Below are positions 35,358 through 44,230 of a stretch of 59,917 bases of DNA, piece after piece (the first letter of the stretch is position 1; each line of letters starts with the position of its first letter). The position numbers and the translations under genes are program-made. The notes beneath the pieces were generated by a model. That model did no database searches and was not told the origin of the DNA. It saw only the letters and a list, made by a program, of their open reading frames with translations. This DNA comes from Pseudoalteromonas phenolica (GTDB lineage: Bacteria > Pseudomonadota > Gammaproteobacteria > Enterobacterales > Alteromonadaceae), in NCBI RefSeq assembly GCF_005876835.1, contig NZ_PPSW01000009.1, positions 1-59,917 on the forward strand. The letters are read 5' to 3'.

Positions 35358-36443
35358 ATGATAAAAAGCCGCTTTCGCATCACACTGTGTGCCTCACTGA
35401 TATTTGCTTCACAAATCAGCGCTGCAGAATCGACCAGCAAAGAAGTCATTTCTGACGGTCCATACATTGACGTGCACGCCAGTGCATTAACAGTCAATTG
35501 GATTTGCAATGACCAAGTTAAACGCAAAAAGGTCAATCTTGAAGGGGTCTCCCTGCCCTATGGATTTACTGATTGCGGTTTAACGGCAAACACTTCGCAG
35601 CTAACTTTTGATGAGCAGTTAATTGAGTTCCAAGGTGTTAAACGCGTAGCGGCCCTCAGTGATTTACACGGACAGTATGATCTGATGCTCACTTTACTTA
35701 AAAATAATGGCATCATTAACGCGCAAAACCAGTGGGCGTTCGGTGATGGCCATTTTGTAATAACCGGCGATATTTTTGACCGTGGCGAAAAGGTAACTGA
35801 AATCCTTTGGTTTATTCACGACCTAGAAAAGCAAGCCGAGCAAGCCGGCGGTAAAATTCATCTACTGCTAGGTAACCATGAAGTCATGGTTTTAAATGGC
35901 GACTTGCGTTATTTACATCCTAAATATGTCAAAGCAGAAAAGCTGCTAGAGACACCTTTCGACCAGTTATTTAATCAAGATACCATTTTAGGTCGTTGGC
36001 TGCGTAGTAAGCCTGTGCTGGTAAAAATCAACGACCACTTATATGCCCATGGTGGTTTTCATCCGCAGCTCGCTGAAGATAAGGTTACTTTAGACACCAT
36101 AAACAAAACCTTTAAGTCTCACCTTGTTGAAAAAGAACTGCTGGAGAAACGTAAAGGCTTTGCCCGTTACTTACATAAAACCCATGGCCCAATTTGGTAT
36201 CGCGGCTACTTTAAAGACGACGGTGCTACTGCTGAAGAACTGGATTTATTATTAAAGCATTTCGATGTGAATCACATCGTTGTTGGTCACACCTCTCAGA
36301 AAAAAATCGAAACCCGCTTTAAAGGTAAAGTGATTGCCATCGATAGTAGTATTAAACGCGGCAAGTATGGCGAAGTGTTATTTATTGAAAATGGTAAACA
36401 TGAGCGTGGCACGTTAGAAGGCGAGAGGAAGAAGCTGAAATAG
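35358..36443 (+). CDS. Secreted metallophosphatase, Shewanella-like PPP type
   Basis: A 361-residue calcineurin-fold phosphatase with a signal peptide (MIKSRFRITLCASLIFASQI, then SAAES). The dinuclear metal motifs are complete: SDLHG (Asp102, His104), GDIFDRG (137-143), GNHE (172-175), then His in YAHGGFHP and VVGHTSQKK. The order and spacing match Shewanella-like phosphatases (SLP/Shelphs), which dephosphorylate phosphotyrosine or phosphoproteins. A periplasmic location is indicated by the signal peptide. It follows the TonB receptor by 110 bp with a hairpin between, so a shared role in use of phosphorylated substrates is possible. Confidence 0.87.
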   Translation: MIKSRFRITLCASLIFASQISAAESTSKEVISDGPYIDVHASALTVNWICNDQVKRKKVNLEGVSLPYGFTDCGLTANTSQLTFDEQLIEFQGVKRVAALSDLHGQYDLMLTLLKNNGIINAQNQWAFGDGHFVITGDIFDRGEKVTEILWFIHDLEKQAEQAGGKIHLLLGNHEVMVLNGDLRYLHPKYVKAEKLLETPFDQLFNQDTILGRWLRSKPVLVKINDHLYAHGGFHPQLAEDKVTLDTINKTFKSHLVEKELLEKRKGFARYLHKTHGPIWYRGYFKDDGATAEELDLLLKHFDVNHIVVGHTSQKKIETRFKGKVIAIDSSIKRGKYGEVLFIENGKHERGTLEGERKKLK

Positions 36444-36454
36444 TTTTGTAATCC

Positions 36455-36509
36455 AGATAGTTAACTGGGGCGAAGGATACTTGAAGCAACTTCGCCCATA
36501 TCACTATCT
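36455..36509. terminator. Bidirectional hairpin between convergent genes
   Basis: Inner stem GGGCGAAG/CTTCGCCC (36468-36475 and 36490-36497) and outer arms AGATAGT/ACTATCT lie between the phosphatase stop and the DUF4124 stop. T runs are weak, so terminator function is likely but not certain. Confidence 0.65.
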
Positions 36510-37038
36510 AATTCCCTTTTTCTTTCTTACCCTCAGTAACAGCATCTAGTTGCTTTTGTCTATCGTCCATTAGCTTTTGAATGTTTTTAGTGTTCTTCAT
36601 CAGCTCTTTGACATCTTGCGGATTCATTGCGTTGGCTTTCAATGATTCGCTCTCAGCGGTTTGTTTGTCTTTATATAAAATTGACGTATCTTCAGCGGCC
36701 ATGATGGTGACTTTACTAGGGTCAAGTTGATGAGTTTGGCTGTTGCCTTTTGGGTTTGGTTGGTCTGAGTAAATCCAGTTGCCATTTTCATCTTGCCATT
36801 TATAAATGGTTGGCTGTTTTGTAGTTTGGTTCTCATCAGTGGTTGCTTGTTTGGCGTAATCTACTGCTTTATTTAAGTGGCGTTTAGACTCGTCTAATAA
36901 GCTTTGCGTATCATTTTCAACTTTATTGAAGATTGCATCAATAGACAGATATGGTTGACCGTCAGGACGCTTAATTACAAACAATGATGCCACACCAATC
37001 AGCATCACCATAATCATCATATATGCTTTATAACCCAC
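36508..37038 (-). CDS. DUF4124 domain membrane-anchored protein
   Basis: A 176-residue protein with one N-terminal membrane helix (AYMMIMVMLIGVASLFVI), then a helical linker. The DUF4124 core follows at about 95-118 (IYKWQDENGNWIYSDQPN), then a charged helical tail. The domain is a short beta-hairpin unit common in envelope proteins of gammaproteobacteria with no settled function. It is a single-gene unit convergent with the phosphatase and preceded by a palindromic repeat element. Confidence 0.82.
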   Translation of the reverse strand: MGYKAYMMIMVMLIGVASLFVIKRPDGQPYLSIDAIFNKVENDTQSLLDESKRHLNKAVDYAKQATTDENQTTKQPTIYKWQDENGNWIYSDQPNPKGNSQTHQLDPSKVTIMAAEDTSILYKDKQTAESESLKANAMNPQDVKELMKNTKNIQKLMDDRQKQLDAVTEGKKEKGN

Positions 37039-37090
37039 GAGAACACTCCGTCGTATCGACTCTTTATTATTTTAGTTTGGTTATAGATAT

Positions 37091-37255
37091 TATACCAATT
37101 AGTGTAATTTAGTGAGCAATTTTGAGGCTGATAAAATTTGGCGATTGCCAGGCAAAAACTTCGTGATTTAGTTGTTCTAAATGAGAAGTTTTTAACATAG
37201 CAAGCGTCAGTTTTAGTACCTCAAATTGTTTAAGTATTACGACTGATTGGTATCA
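37091..37255. repeat. MITE-like imperfect palindrome (165 bp)
   Basis: The two halves are imperfect reverse complements along almost the full length. The left end TATACCAATTAGT (37091-) mirrors the right end ACTGATTGGTATCA (-37255). Inner blocks also pair: GTAAT/ATTAC, CAATTTTGAG/CTCAAATTG and AAAAACTTC/GAAGTTTTT. It lies in the 377-bp gap between the DUF4124 gene and cysH. The ends read TA-TACCAAT, consistent with a TA or similar target duplication but not proof. It has no coding potential. Confidence 0.7.
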
Positions 37256-37273
37256 ACAGGAAATGTGGAATAA

Positions 37274-37304
37274 AAAAGCACAGGCTTTGAGGCCTGTGCT
37301 TTTT
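37274..37304 (-). terminator. Rho-independent terminator of the cysJIH operon
   Basis: Stem AAAAGCACAGGC/GCCTGTGCTTTT with a 6-base loop; on the minus strand a T run follows. It is about 110 bp after the cysH stop codon. A T run on the other side would allow bidirectional action. Confidence 0.85.
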
Positions 37305-37415
37305 ATTTACATCAAGGCAAAATTATTAATGGCTGTATGTTTAGACTAGTTTCTAACAATTCGCCATTTAAATAACCTGAATTCAGGTTAAATAAGAACT
37401 TTTCAATATGAGTTT

Positions 37416-38156
37416 TTAGATACCGTCACCGTCAATGTGTAGACCACACTCACGATTAAGGCCGAAGAAGCGTGTTTCTTCTTCTGTCATACCTGGCTCT
37501 AACTTACGGGTAGTATGCACATCGCCCATCGACACATACCCTTCGTCCCAAAGCGGATGATACGGTAGATCATGCTTGGTCAAATACATATACACGTCGC
37601 GGTTGCTCCACTCGATGATCGGGTACACTTTTACAATACCTCGGCTGATCTCAAGTACTTGTTTGTCAGCACGACTTGATGCCTGATCACGACGTAAGCC
37701 ACTGAACCAAGTCTTTGCACCAATATCTTCGATAGCACGAGTCATAGGCTCCACCTTGTTTAAGGTGTTGTATTGTTTAATGCCTTCTTGACCTTGCTCC
37801 CAAAGCTTACCGTACTTAGCTTCTTGCCAAGCTGGACTCATTGGTGAACGATATACTTTTAAATTTAAGTCTAAACGCTCTGTTAAGTAATCTACAAACT
37901 GGTAAGTTTCTGGAAACAAGTAGCCAGTATCAGTTAATACCACTGGAATATCTGACTTCTCAGTTGAAACCAAGTGCAACATAACTGCCGCTTGAATACC
38001 AAAGCTTGAAGATAAAAATGCCGTATCGGGCAAGTTTTCAAGCGCCCATGCCACACGCTGTTGCGGTGTCATTGGCTCTAACAAAGCATTCGCTTCGGCA
38101 AGTAACGCTTTTTGCGCTTCGCCTTCTAACTCTAATAATTGTTTAAAATTACTCAT
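37416..38156 (-). CDS. cysH: Phosphoadenosine phosphosulfate (PAPS) reductase
   Basis: Reduces PAPS to sulfite with thioredoxin. The start at 38156 ([10 protein letters not shown]) has AGGA 7 bases upstream and is preferred over 38189. The 246-residue protein shows the PAPS signature [12 protein letters not shown], the [10 protein letters not shown] loop, [10 protein letters not shown], and the catalytic Cys in ECGLHI near the C-terminus. That is the only Cys, so the Fe-S cluster cysteines of APS reductases are missing and the PAPS type is indicated. It is the last gene of cysJIH, 45 bp after cysI. Confidence 0.95.
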   Translation of the reverse strand: MSNFKQLLELEGEAQKALLAEANALLEPMTPQQRVAWALENLPDTAFLSSSFGIQAAVMLHLVSTEKSDIPVVLTDTGYLFPETYQFVDYLTERLDLNLKVYRSPMSPAWQEAKYGKLWEQGQEGIKQYNTLNKVEPMTRAIEDIGAKTWFSGLRRDQASSRADKQVLEISRGIVKVYPIIEWSNRDVYMYLTKHDLPYHPLWDEGYVSMGDVHTTRKLEPGMTEEETRFFGLNRECGLHIDGDGI

Positions 38157-38201
38157 GCTTGTTCCTAGGTTGGCAGGCTTGCCTGCCAACTCAATGATTT
38201 C

Positions 38202-39920
38202 TTAAGCGTGGAAGTCTGTTTTAGAAACTTTCACTTCGGCAACGATTTCCTTGCGGATAGCGAAATCACCAAAACATTCGCCTTCATTGCGCTCTTTAGC
38301 CCATTGGCCAATTAATTCATCTAATGCTGGTAGGTAAACATCTTCACCCACGTTTTCTAGGTAAAGCTTAGGTACGCGCGTACCTTCACGGTTACCACCT
38401 AGGTAAACGTTGTATTTACCTGGGCCTTTACCGACAAAACCAATTTCAGCCAACATCGCACGACCACAGCCATTTGGACAACCAACAACACGCATGATGA
38501 TGTCGTCATTCGGGATTTCGTGCTTAGCTAAAATCGCTTCTGTTTTCTCGATAAGCTCTGGCAAGTAACGCTCTGCTTCAGCCATTGCAAGCGGACATGT
38601 CGGTAATGCCACACACGCCATTGAATTCTTTTGCTGTTCAGAGTGTGAATCGTCAATTAAACCATGCTCACGGGCAATCTGCTCAATGATGTCTTTTTGA
38701 TCGGCAGGTACACCGGCAACAATTAAGTTTTGGTTAGCTGTCATGCGGAAATCACCTTGGTGAATTTCAGCAATCTTACGACAACCCGTTTTAAGTGGCT
38801 GACCCGGGTAATCTAGAATACGACCACTTTGGATAAATAGCGTTAGGTGGTGCTTACCATCAATACCTTCTACCCAGCCAATACGGTCGCCACGATATTT
38901 AAACTCATATGGACGACTGTCTTCAAATTTAACGCCGGCGCGGTTTTCTACTTCTGCTTTAAATGCATCACTACCAAATGTATCTAAGGTGTACTTAGTT
39001 TTTGCATTCTTACGGTTAACACGGTTACCCCAGTCACGCTGTACAGATACGACGTGCTCAGCAATTTTTAGCGTGTGCTCAAGCGGGATAAAACCAAAAT
39101 CATCCGCTTTACGAGGGTATGTGTTTACATCACCGTGGGTCATAGCAAGACCACCACCAACTAGTACGTTAAAACCAACTAGTTTGCCGTCTTCTGCAAT
39201 CGCTACAAAGTTAAGGTCATTTGCGTGAACGTCTACTTCGTTATTTGGTGGAATCGTCACTGTCGTTTTGAACTTACGTGGTAAGTAAGTTGAACCTAAA
39301 ATTGGCTCTTCTGTTGTTTCTGTCTTCTCACCGTTTAACCAAATTTCAGCATACGCCTTAGTGTGTGGTAGTAAATGCTCAGAAATCTTCGCTGCCCACT
39401 CGTAAGCTTCTTGGTGTAACTCAGACTCAACTGGGTTAGTCGTACATAGTACGTTACGGTTAACGTCACCGGCAGTTGCAATTGAGTCAATGCCAACGCT
39501 GTTTAGCATTTGGTGCATTTCTTTAATGCCCGGCTTTAACACACCGTGGAATTGGAATGTTTGACGCGTTGTTAGACGAATACTGCCGTAAATAGTTTTA
39601 TCGCCAGCAAACTCATCAATCGCTAACCACTGCTTAGGCGTGATAATACCACCAGGCATACGTGCGCGAAGCATCACGTTGTGCATTGGCTCAAGTTTTT
39701 GCTTAGTACGCTCTGGACGAATATCACGGTCATCCTGCTGATACATACCGTGGAAACGGATCAGCTGGAAGTTATCCGCTGTAAAACCACCTGTAAGCTG
39801 GTCTTTTAAATCCGTTGTAATCGTACCGCGTAAAAAGTTACTTTGTGTTTTTAGTCTTTCGTTATCAGCAAACTTGGCATTTGGGTCTAGCTTGCTGTTA
39901 GGTTTGTAATCTGTGCTCAT
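38202..39920 (-). CDS. cysI: Sulfite reductase, hemoprotein beta subunit
   Basis: Binds siroheme and a [4Fe-4S] cluster and reduces sulfite to sulfide by six electrons. The 572-residue protein has two ferredoxin-like half domains and the cluster/siroheme cysteines in [20 protein letters not shown] and [12 protein letters not shown]. It also has [12 protein letters not shown] and the substrate-binding Arg/Lys regions typical of CysI (about 570 residues in E. coli). It lies between cysJ (60 bp upstream) and cysH. Confidence 0.97.
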   Translation of the reverse strand: MSTDYKPNSKLDPNAKFADNERLKTQSNFLRGTITTDLKDQLTGGFTADNFQLIRFHGMYQQDDRDIRPERTKQKLEPMHNVMLRARMPGGIITPKQWLAIDEFAGDKTIYGSIRLTTRQTFQFHGVLKPGIKEMHQMLNSVGIDSIATAGDVNRNVLCTTNPVESELHQEAYEWAAKISEHLLPHTKAYAEIWLNGEKTETTEEPILGSTYLPRKFKTTVTIPPNNEVDVHANDLNFVAIAEDGKLVGFNVLVGGGLAMTHGDVNTYPRKADDFGFIPLEHTLKIAEHVVSVQRDWGNRVNRKNAKTKYTLDTFGSDAFKAEVENRAGVKFEDSRPYEFKYRGDRIGWVEGIDGKHHLTLFIQSGRILDYPGQPLKTGCRKIAEIHQGDFRMTANQNLIVAGVPADQKDIIEQIAREHGLIDDSHSEQQKNSMACVALPTCPLAMAEAERYLPELIEKTEAILAKHEIPNDDIIMRVVGCPNGCGRAMLAEIGFVGKGPGKYNVYLGGNREGTRVPKLYLENVGEDVYLPALDELIGQWAKERNEGECFGDFAIRKEIVAEVKVSKTDFHA

Positions 39921-39980
39921 GGCTTATCCTAAAATTCTACTGTGACGGTCAGTGTGGTGTACTAGTACTAGCACTTGCTA

Positions 39981-41795
39981 CTAGTACACGTCTTTTTGAT
40001 AACGGTTGTTGCTGCGAAGCTCTTTTAGGTAGCTTTCAGCTTGCTCGTCATCTTTGCCACCATGGGCTTTAATAATGTCGATAAGTGCTTGGTGAACGTC
40101 TTTCGCCATGCGGTTAGCGTCACCACAAATATAGAAGTGTGCACCTTTTTCTAACCATGCAAATACTTCTTCGCCTTTCTCACGAAGTCTGTCTTGCACG
40201 TATACTTTTTCTGCTTGGTCGCGGCTAAATGCTAGGTCTACTTTGTTTAGTAGGCCAGACTTCACATAACCTTGGATCTCTACTTGGTATAAGAAATCTT
40301 GCGTGAAGTGTGGGTTACCGAAGAATAACCAGTTCTCACCTTCAGCTTCACGTGCATCACGCTCTTGTAAGAATGCACGGAATGGAGCGATACCTGTACC
40401 TGGGCCTACCATGATAACTGGCGTGTTATCATCACTTGGTAAACGGAAGTTGTCGTTATGCTCGCTAAATACTTTAACTTGTACGCCTTCTTCTGCACGG
40501 TGTGCAAGGTAACCAGAACAACCACCAAAGTGTTTTTCACCAAAGGCATCAAACTCTACTAAACCAACAGTTAAGTGCACTTCTTCTTCAACCTCAGCTT
40601 GGCTTGAAGCAATTGAATATAAACGTGCTTGTAACTTACGTAGGCTGTTCGCTAGGTCTTGTGCACTAATATCGCTTAGGTTTTGCTTGATGATATCGAA
40701 GATTTGACGCGCTTCGATGTACTCACGCATCGCTGCTTTGTCTTCAACTAGCTTTAATAGCTCAGCGTTGTTAGTTGCTTGTGCGTACTTTTCAACGAAA
40801 CCAGGGTAAGACTGAGTTAGCTCTAGCTTTTCAATAAGCGCTGTACGAATTGATAGCGTTTCTTCACCTAAAGTGATTTCAGTTGCGCCATCAATGTTTA
40901 ATAGTGCTAGCGTTTCATCAACAAGTGCTTCGTCATTTAAGAAGTAAACACCTAAAGAATCACCCGGAAGGTAAGTAATGTCAGAGCCTTCTAGTGAGAT
41001 TTCAATGTGACGTACGTCTTTCGTTGAATCGCGACCTGTGATCTTTTGTACCACACTTAGCTCAGCCGCAAATGGGTTTTGCTTAGTGTATTGGCTTTGT
41101 GCTGGTGCTGCACCGAAGCCAGCCATAGGAATAACTTGTGCTGAACCTTGTGACTGTGCTTTTAGCTCAGGTTCGAATGCATCAACTGCACCACCGATCC
41201 AAGCTGATGCTTGGTCTTCATAATCAACGTCCAAGTCAGCGCGAGCAACAACCGTTTCTGCACCTAGTGCTTTAAAGCGCTCTTCAAAATCAATCGCCGT
41301 TTGGCAGAAGAATTCGTAGCTTGAATCACCTAAGCCGATAACCGCTACTTTAACGCCATCTAGTTTAGGTGCTTTTTTCGATGCTAAGAACGCGTGTAGG
41401 TTTTCAGCGTCTTCTGGCGGCTCACCCTCACCATAAGTAGAAACAGCGACAGCAATAAACTTTTCTTTCTTAAGTTGAGCAGGTTTGTAGTCAGCCATGT
41501 TCACCAGCTTAACCGCCAGGCCTTTCGCCTCTGCAGCTGCTTTTAGCTGGTTAGCAACGCCTTTAGCATTACCAGTTTGCGAACCATATAGAATGGTGAG
41601 TGCTGCCGCTTCGCCTGCAGCTGGCGCTTGACCACCCACTACACCGCTTAATGCAGCTGTATTTGCATTTGCAGCTAGGTAACCACTTACCCAAGCTTGC
41701 TGAATTGGGTTTAGCTCGGCCACTAAACCTTGTAATTTTTGCACTTGCTCTTGTGTCAGCGGGCTTGCCGCGGCACTAAGTTGACTTAACAACAT
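39981..41795 (-). CDS. cysJ: Sulfite reductase, flavoprotein alpha subunit
   Basis: Passes electrons from NADPH through FAD and FMN to CysI. The 604-residue protein has a flavodoxin domain (about 65-205) with the FMN loop YGSQTGNAKG and STYGEGEPPEDA, then a connecting domain, the FAD motif RLYSIAS and GCSGYLA near 395-430. The NADP motif GPGTGIAPFRAFLQ, with YICGDANRMAKDVH and the C-terminal KDVY, follows. It is the first gene of cysJIH; a CysB-like site lies upstream. Confidence 0.97.
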   Translation of the reverse strand: MLLSQLSAAASPLTQEQVQKLQGLVAELNPIQQAWVSGYLAANANTAALSGVVGGQAPAAGEAAALTILYGSQTGNAKGVANQLKAAAEAKGLAVKLVNMADYKPAQLKKEKFIAVAVSTYGEGEPPEDAENLHAFLASKKAPKLDGVKVAVIGLGDSSYEFFCQTAIDFEERFKALGAETVVARADLDVDYEDQASAWIGGAVDAFEPELKAQSQGSAQVIPMAGFGAAPAQSQYTKQNPFAAELSVVQKITGRDSTKDVRHIEISLEGSDITYLPGDSLGVYFLNDEALVDETLALLNIDGATEITLGEETLSIRTALIEKLELTQSYPGFVEKYAQATNNAELLKLVEDKAAMREYIEARQIFDIIKQNLSDISAQDLANSLRKLQARLYSIASSQAEVEEEVHLTVGLVEFDAFGEKHFGGCSGYLAHRAEEGVQVKVFSEHNDNFRLPSDDNTPVIMVGPGTGIAPFRAFLQERDAREAEGENWLFFGNPHFTQDFLYQVEIQGYVKSGLLNKVDLAFSRDQAEKVYVQDRLREKGEEVFAWLEKGAHFYICGDANRMAKDVHQALIDIIKAHGGKDDEQAESYLKELRSNNRYQKDVY

Positions 41796-41925
41796 GGAAT
41801 CTATCCCCTAACCCTAAACCGTCTGCTTAGTTTGCTTGCTGAAATACTTCTACTCGAAGTAAGGTTTTCTAAGGCTGAAGCATACTGATTTGCGTTACCA
41901 AGGATAAAGAATTAGATCTGCTTTG

Positions 41926-41942
41926 TTATTCCATTTGGTTAT
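41926..41942 (-). promoter_or_regulatory. Possible CysB site upstream of cysJ
   Basis: On the minus strand ATAACCAAATGGAATAA resembles the ATAACC/GGAATAA half-sites I associate with CysB targets in gammaproteobacteria. It is about 130 bp before the cysJ start. The match is by eye only. Confidence 0.35.
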
Positions 41943-41995
41943 CAAAGAGCAAAAACACCATTAAAAACAGTTTTAAAAAAATTCTGCTCGAAAAC

Positions 41996-42034
41996 AAAAA
42001 AACGCGATCTTGGAAACCCAAAATCGCGTTTTTT
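41996..42034. terminator. Bidirectional terminator upstream of cysJ / after the 42052 gene
   Basis: Stem AACGCGAT/ATCGCGTT with inner TTGG/CCAA pairing, A run on the left and T run on the right. It follows the stop of the minus-strand hypothetical gene and insulates cysJIH from it. Confidence 0.85.
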
Positions 42035-42051
42035 GTTAAATCAATGCTAGC

Positions 42052-42432
42052 TTAACTTTCAACCGGGTAAATGGTGATTTCAATTCCAGCGCCAATCGCC
42101 GAGATTCTCAGTAGCGTATCGGCACTGATTGGCTGAGAAAAGCACTTAGGTGCAGCGCCCGAGTTAAAGCCAATATCAAAAGTACGCTTAGAACACGATA
42201 ACCATTGCTTAAGCGCACTTTTAGAACAAGACTCAATGAGCTCGCATAGATGATTAATCGCTTTATCAGGGCTTACCACATCAGCATCTGCTTCAATGCG
42301 TGCTAAATGACGATAGTCGTCTTTATCATAGTGCAGCACCATAGCCTTCTTCTTTAAATCGTCTACCAAGACACTAATATCCTGTTTTGATTCAAGCTCT
42401 AGGTCTACATTTAAGAATTGGATTTCTGACAT
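42052..42432 (-). CDS. Conserved hypothetical protein
   Basis: A 126-residue cytosolic protein without signal peptide or membrane helix. It has an alpha/beta pattern: NVDLELESKQDISVLVDDL at the start, an acidic middle with ICELIESCSK-like helix, and FDIGFNSGAAP...ISADTLLRISAIGAGIEITIYP at the end. I recall similar proteins in Vibrio and Shewanella but know no function. It is a single gene with its own terminator. An immunity-like or DUF4279-like fold is possible but not supported by any motif I can name. Confidence 0.65.
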   Translation of the reverse strand: MSEIQFLNVDLELESKQDISVLVDDLKKKAMVLHYDKDDYRHLARIEADADVVSPDKAINHLCELIESCSKSALKQWLSCSKRTFDIGFNSGAAPKCFSQPISADTLLRISAIGAGIEITIYPVES

Positions 42433-42674
42433 TATGACTGTTCTCTTTTTAAGCTATATTTTTTAAGGTGTAACAAAGCGATACTTAATATAGACAAGTG
42501 TAACTAACTCACCGAATGGTTGCTACCGCTAAGGCATTTTAAAACTGAACAAATATTGTTCTTATCTACTAAACAAGATTTAATACGACTTTTAGGCTGA
42601 GACAATTTGTCGCAGTGACAGAAAAACCTTTTTAGGTACACTGAGCACTTTTCTCATTTGCTTGGATAAAAATA

Positions 42675-43382
42675 ATGACAAAAACAGCATTTAAACCCAT
42701 TCGAAAAATACATAAATGGCTTGGCTACCTACTCGCTATTCAAATATTCGCTTGGTTATTAGGCGGGTTTGTCATGAGCGCCATTCCGCTTGAAAAAGTA
42801 CATGGCAAACACTTAGCTCACCGTCAGCTCGATAATCCATTTAAGCGAGCCGATTACTCAACTGATTTGAATATCATTACAAAAAGCCAAGATGCACTCT
42901 CAAACATTGCTTTCAAACACCTATTAGAGATACCCATCATTAAAGTGCAAGCTGATAAAACGACTTGGTTTAACGGCAGAACAGGTGAAGCGCTTGCAGC
43001 ACCAAATGAATCTTTAATTAGAAGACAGGCCGATGCCCACTATTTAGGCAATGGCAAAATCAATGCAGTTCAATTGTTAGCTAAAGGCCCAAGAGAAATT
43101 GGCTATAGAGAAAACGTCTGGGCAGTCACTTACAACGACTGGTGTAGTACGACACTCTATTTAGAAGCGCAAAGCGGGCAAATCATTACAGTAAGAAGCA
43201 CCATTTGGCGTATTTTTGATTTTTTCTGGATGCTACACATTATGGATTATGACGAACGAGAAGACTTCAATAACCCACTACTCATTAGCTTCTCTGTCGT
43301 CAGTGTGTTGTTTTGTCTCTCTGGTATGTTCTTATTATTTCAAGCACCACCTTGGCGCAAGCGCAGACAAAAACCAGCTTAG
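42675..43382 (+). CDS. PepSY-associated membrane protein
   Basis: A 235-residue inner-membrane protein. A basic N-terminus (IRKIHKWLGYLLAIQIFAWL) with membrane helix 1 at about 14-34 is followed by a periplasmic region of about 140 residues with PepSY-like patterns (VWAVTYNDWCSTTLYLEAQS, SGQIITVR). Helix 2 lies at about 205-225. The His in KIHKWLG and LHIMDYDERED matches the PepSY-TM pattern, in which such residues can bind heme or metal. A role in iron or heme reduction or in protease inhibition is possible; none is shown. It is a single-gene unit. Confidence 0.75.
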   Translation: MTKTAFKPIRKIHKWLGYLLAIQIFAWLLGGFVMSAIPLEKVHGKHLAHRQLDNPFKRADYSTDLNIITKSQDALSNIAFKHLLEIPIIKVQADKTTWFNGRTGEALAAPNESLIRRQADAHYLGNGKINAVQLLAKGPREIGYRENVWAVTYNDWCSTTLYLEAQSGQIITVRSTIWRIFDFFWMLHIMDYDEREDFNNPLLISFSVVSVLFCLSGMFLLFQAPPWRKRRQKPA

Positions 43383-43509
43383 CGGAACATGCGCCCTATA
43401 TTTTTAGGGCGTGAATCTTTGTAAAAACCGTTGCAATCAACAAGATAATTTTAAAGCCTTTATTGCGGTGATATAGTGCATTTTTCTGTAGTCCACTTAG
43501 GTGAGAGAA

Positions 43510-44142
43510 ATGCGCCCGCTATTCGCGTTAATGGCTTTGCTGTTGCTGAGCCCGCCAACTTTTGGCAAAGAATTTTCAAGCTTTTCACAAGCAAAAAAAC
43601 ACCTCAATAAAACCTTACCTCAAGATGCCACCACGCTTTATTGCGGCTGTAAGATCAAACGCCAAGGCAAAAAACTTATTCCTGATGCAAACAGTTGTGG
43701 TTATGAACCTAGAAAACCCTACACCCATGCAGGCAAACCAAATAGCCGCGCCACGCGTATTGAATGGGAGCACATTGTTTCAGCTTGGGAGTTTGGCCAC
43801 CAGCTACAATGCTGGCAAGATGGTGGTAGGAAAAACTGTAGAAAAGTCAGTGCTAAATTTCGCAAAATGGAAGCTGATATTAACAATTTAGCGCCCACTA
43901 TTGGTGAAATAAACGGCGACAGAAGTAATTATCGTTTTGGTATGTTGCCTAATACTGCATTAAAGCACGGTGCTTGCCCTGTTAAAGTCGATTTTAAGGC
44001 ACGCACAGTAGAGCCGCCTGATTTTGCCAAAAAGCGTATTGCGGATGCTTATTTTTATATGCAAAGCACCTATGGCTTGAAGTTATCTAAAAAACAGCAA
44101 CAATTATTTACAACTTGGCAAAAAAAGGACGGGTACAATTAG
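43510..44142 (+). CDS. endA: Endonuclease I (secreted DNase, EndA/NucM type)
   Basis: Cuts double-stranded DNA in the periplasm or outside. The ATG at 43510 follows AGGTGAGAG; an upstream GTG at 43501 overlaps that site. The 210-residue protein has a signal peptide (MRPLFALMALLLLSPPTFGK). The beta-beta-alpha/His-Me motif is EWEHIVSAWEFG with catalytic His, followed by the metal-binding Asn region DINNLAPTIGEINGDRSNYRFG. Cysteines are spaced as in Vibrio Vvn and E. coli EndA. It stands alone. Confidence 0.93.
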   Translation: MRPLFALMALLLLSPPTFGKEFSSFSQAKKHLNKTLPQDATTLYCGCKIKRQGKKLIPDANSCGYEPRKPYTHAGKPNSRATRIEWEHIVSAWEFGHQLQCWQDGGRKNCRKVSAKFRKMEADINNLAPTIGEINGDRSNYRFGMLPNTALKHGACPVKVDFKARTVEPPDFAKKRIADAYFYMQSTYGLKLSKKQQQLFTTWQKKDGYN

Positions 44143-44230
44143 CATTAAACTCGCTTTATCAAGTTGTACCAATTGTGTTTACAAACACTTGTTGGTATTT
44201 TGATCACACACGATGTGATAGGAATATATT

